Assembly: GCA_005883235.1 (NCBI GenBank)
Contig: VAYE01000015.1
Span: 1-7,364 of the forward strand
Direction: 5' to 3'
DNA from: Actinomycetota bacterium
GTDB taxonomy: Bacteria > Actinomycetota > Thermoleophilia > Gaiellales > Gaiellaceae
DNA length: 7,364 bases
This document shows, one piece after another, positions 5,331 to 7,364 of the stretch. The translations under genes were made by a program, and so were the position numbers. The first letter of the stretch is position 1. Each line of letters begins with the position of its first letter. The notes below the pieces were generated by a model, which was not told where the DNA came from, made no database searches, and saw nothing but the letters and a program-made list of their open reading frames with translations.

Positions 5331-6338
5331 TTAGGCAAGCAGACAGGCCGCCGCATGGTCGGGTGTCCTTGCCTCGCGAGGCCGCTCGAGCCGCGGGTCC
5401 TCTTTCCGGCACACGTCGATCGCGATCGGGCACCTCGGATGGAAGCGGCACCCCGACGGGATCCGGACTGCGTCCGGCGGCTCGCCGCGCAGGATCTGGG
5501 GGCGCATTCGGTCGCGCGGATCGCGCTTCGGGACGACCGAGAGCAGCGCCTTCGTGTACGGGTGCTGCGGGTTGTGGACGACCTCGTGCGCCGGACCTTC
5601 CTCGACGATCCGGCCGAGGTACATCACCGCGATCCGGTCGGAGAAGCGCGCCGCGGTCGAGAGGTCGTGCGTGATCATCAGGATCCCGAGACCGCCCTCG
5701 CGCAGCCCGTCGAGGAGGCGCAGGATCCCGGCCCGAACGGAGACGTCCAGCATCGAGACAGGTTCGTCGGCGACGAGCAGTCGCGGCTCGAGGACGAGGC
5801 TCGCCGCGATCGCGACCCGCTGCCGCTGGCCGCCGGAGAGCTCGTGCGGGAAGCGGTCGAGGAAGAGCTCGGCGGGCTGCATCTCGACCCGCTCCAGAGC
5901 TTCCCGGACCCGCTCGGCGCGCTCGCGGCGCGAGCCGGCGATCCGGTGGACGAGCAGCGGCTCCTCGACCGTCTGGCGGACGCGAAGTCGCGGGTCGAGC
6001 GACTCGTACGGATCCTGGTAGATGAGCTGCATGCGCCGCCTGAGCGGCCGCAGCTCGCGCGCCGAGAGGCCCGAGAGGTCGCGTCCTTCGAAGCGGATCG
6101 CGCCCGCCTCCGGCTCGACGAGCCGCAGCAGCGTCTGAGCCGTCGTCGTCTTGCCGCAGCCCGACTCGCCGACGAGCGCCAGGATCTCGCCGGGCCGAAG
6201 GGAGAACGACACGCCGTCCACGGCGTGGACCGACTTCCGTGGCCGCCGGGCGAGCGTGCCGACCATGCCCCGCGGCACCGGGTAGCGGACGACGAGGCCT
6301 TCGACCTCGAGGAGCGGTTTCGAGCCGTTCGCACTCAC
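5331..6338 (-). CDS. Peptide/oligosaccharide ABC transporter ATP-binding protein, OppF/DppF type
   Basis: A 335-residue ATPase that would power a binding-protein-dependent importer as one half of a heterodimer with the preceding gene. Walker A is GESGCGKTT (57-65), Q-loop Q108 (in LIYQDPYESLDP), signature LSGGQ (167-171), Walker B LLVADEP with E192, D-loop SMLD and H-loop H224. The C-terminal oligo_HPY region starts near HNPQHPYTKALLS (255-267) and carries four cysteines (C297, C303, C310, C332) in the spacing seen in this family, where related transporters bind an iron-sulfur cluster. The GTG start at 6338 is chosen because it overlaps the previous stop as GTGA, has GAGG seven bases upstream and gives family-normal length. 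The frame is open much further upstream, but that part only shadows the neighbouring gene. Substrate is not predictable from the ATPase. Confidence 0.95.
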   Translation of the reverse strand: MSANGSKPLLEVEGLVVRYPVPRGMVGTLARRPRKSVHAVDGVSFSLRPGEILALVGESGCGKTTTAQTLLRLVEPEAGAIRFEGRDLSGLSARELRPLRRRMQLIYQDPYESLDPRLRVRQTVEEPLLVHRIAGSRRERAERVREALERVEMQPAELFLDRFPHELSGGQRQRVAIAASLVLEPRLLVADEPVSMLDVSVRAGILRLLDGLREGGLGILMITHDLSTAARFSDRIAVMYLGRIVEEGPAHEVVHNPQHPYTKALLSVVPKRDPRDRMRPQILRGEPPDAVRIPSGCRFHPRCPIAIDVCRKEDPRLERPREARTPDHAAACLLA

Positions 6339-7312
6339 GCGGGCACCTCGGCGGGCACGTCGTTCAGGTGGCACGCCGCCGCGTGGGCGGGCTCGAGGCG
6401 CTTCAGCAGCGGCCGTTCGTCGGCGCAGCGGCCGAAGGCCCGGTCGCAGCGGGGACGGAACGGACAGCCGACGAGCGGGCGGTCGAGGCGCGGCGGGGCG
6501 CCGGGGATCGACGCCACCGGCGCGCCGTCGTCGTGCAGGTCGGGTGTCGCGGCGAACAGCAGTCGCGTGTACGGGTGGCGCGGCGCGTGGAAGAGCGTCT
6601 CGACGGAGGCTTCCTCGACGATCTCGCCCGCGTACATCACCCCGGCGCGGTCGCAGAGCTGCGCGACGACCGGCAGGTCGTGCGTGACGAGGATCAGGGC
6701 GAGCCCGAAGTCGCGGCACAGCCCGTCGAGGAGCTCGAGGATCTGCGCCTGCACCATCACGTCGAGCGCCGTGGTCGGCTCGTCGGCGATGAGAATGCTC
6801 GGCTCGCAGGCGAGCGCCATCGCGATCGCGGCGCGCTGGCGCATGCCGCCGGAGAACTCGTGTGGGTAGCGCCGAGCCCGGTCGGCCGGGATCCCGACCG
6901 ATTCGAGGAGTCTCCCCGCCCGTGCTCGGGCCGTGGCGCCCTCGGCGAGGCCGTGCAGCTCCAGCGCCTCGACGATCTGCGCGCCCACGGTGCGGACGGG
7001 GTTGAAGGAGTTCATCGCGCCCTGGAAGACCATCGCCACGTCGACCCACCGATGCGGCCGCACCGACTCCTCGCCGCCGCGGAGCACGTCCTCGCCCCGG
7101 AAGAGCACCTCGCCCGCGACCTCCGCGCTCGAAGGCAGGAGGCCGAGGAGCCCGAGCGCGGTCGTCGTCTTCCCGCAACCCGACTCGCCGACGAGGCCGA
7201 GCCGCTCGCCCGGCTCCAGCGAGAAGCTCACGCCCTGGACGGCGTGCAGCGTCGCGCCGCCCTCGAGGTCGAACCAGACGTTCAGGTCGCGGGCCTCGAG
7301 GAGCGCGCTCAC
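6335..7312 (-). CDS. Peptide/oligosaccharide ABC transporter ATP-binding protein, OppD/DppD type
   Basis: A 325-residue ATPase, partner of the following OppF-type subunit, acting at the inner face of the membrane. Walker A is GESGCGKTT (42-50), Q-loop Q97 (in MVFQGAMNSFNP), signature FSGGMRQR (153-160), Walker B ILIADEP with E178, D-loop TALD and H-loop H211. The oligo_HPY C-terminus (about 242-316, APRHPYTRLL) carries C283, C289, C296 and C314, as in family members that bind an iron-sulfur cluster. The QGAMNSFNP Q-loop replaces the QDPMTSLNP of enterobacterial OppD; as I recall it is common in actinobacterial and archaeal members. The GTG at 7312 has GGAGG four bases upstream and overlaps the preceding gene's stop (GTGA). 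The transported compound could be peptide, sugar oligomer or other; the binding protein is outside the window. Confidence 0.95.
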   Translation of the reverse strand: MSALLEARDLNVWFDLEGGATLHAVQGVSFSLEPGERLGLVGESGCGKTTTALGLLGLLPSSAEVAGEVLFRGEDVLRGGEESVRPHRWVDVAMVFQGAMNSFNPVRTVGAQIVEALELHGLAEGATARARAGRLLESVGIPADRARRYPHEFSGGMRQRAAIAMALACEPSILIADEPTTALDVMVQAQILELLDGLCRDFGLALILVTHDLPVVAQLCDRAGVMYAGEIVEEASVETLFHAPRHPYTRLLFAATPDLHDDGAPVASIPGAPPRLDRPLVGCPFRPRCDRAFGRCADERPLLKRLEPAHAAACHLNDVPAEVPA

Positions 7313-7364
7313 AGTGCCTCCGATCCCCGGCCGACGAGCGGGCGCAGCCGGAAGCGTCGCGCCG
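7309..7364 (-). CDS. C-terminal end of an upstream gene, probably the ABC permease
   Basis: The frame ending at TGA 7311-7309 is open to the window edge and encodes ARRFRLRPLVGRGSEAL (17 codons). Its stop overlaps the GTG of the OppD-type ATPase, the same GTGA arrangement as between the two ATPases, and the ribosome site of the ATPase gene lies within it. The basic, Arg-rich end fits the cytoplasmic tail of a BPD_transp_1 permease (OppC/DppC), the gene usually found just before the ATPases. Too little is visible for recognition by sequence alone, so the identity rests on context. Confidence 0.55.
   Translation of the reverse strand, partial: ARRFRLRPLVGRGSEAL

Noticed and set aside
5355..6869. 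Long open frame on the plus strand (504 codons)
   Set aside because: It is a high-GC shadow of the two ATPase genes; the translation is low-complexity Arg/Ala/Asp-rich with no motif, while the minus strand encodes full ABC motifs.
6339..7178. N-terminal extension of the OppF-type ATPase frame (would give 615 residues)
   Set aside because: The extension is Arg/Ala/Pro-rich with no domain and lies opposite the reading frame of the intact OppD-type ATPase. The GTG at 6338, with GAGG upstream and a GTGA overlap, gives a normal-length protein.

Overview
The window looks like chromosomal DNA from a high-GC actinomycete, most likely of the class Thermoleophilia (Solirubrobacterales/Gaiellales-like). 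This is inferred from the strong G/C bias at third codon positions, frequent GTG/TTG starts, 4-base start/stop overlaps, a TolB-type propeller fused to RTX repeats, and Ala/Pro-rich surface proteins with an Arg-rich membrane tail. No taxonomic marker is present. All nine recognised genes lie on the minus strand, so transcription runs from high to low coordinates.

In order of transcription there are three blocks. (1) 7364-5331 is the end of a peptide/oligosaccharide ABC importer operon: the last codons of what is probably a permease, then two Opp/Dpp-type ATPases coupled by GTGA overlaps. (2) 5285-1454 is an envelope/signalling block: a secreted six-repeat TolB-like propeller with RTX repeats; 18 bases later a GAF sensor kinase-like protein; then a receiver fused to a class III nucleotide cyclase domain (TTGA overlap); then a NarL/LuxR-type response regulator (13-base overlap). 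(3) 1313-1 holds two cell-surface genes, each with its own leader: a Pro/Ala-rich exported protein with a C-terminal membrane anchor, and the N-terminal part of a secreted Asn/Gln/Ser-rich protein cut by the window edge. A strong hairpin separates these two.

The most unusual part is the signalling trio. The sensor has a good GAF domain and an intact GHKL ATPase domain, but the segment that should carry the phospho-accepting histidine is missing in frame. It is coupled to two intact receivers. One of these has a cyclase-like domain in place of a DNA-binding domain, and that cyclase keeps both metal aspartates but lacks other standard catalytic or specificity residues. On paper this is a non-standard two-component circuit linking an ATPase sensor, a cyclase-like output and a transcription factor. 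A second point of interest is the 5' leader of the Ala/Pro-rich surface gene, which can form mutually exclusive hairpins ending at its ribosome binding site.

Stretches without genes are short: 292-386 (hairpin), 1314-1453 (structured leader), 4029-4046 and 5286-5330. No RNA genes, insertion sequences, CRISPR arrays or attachment sites were seen.
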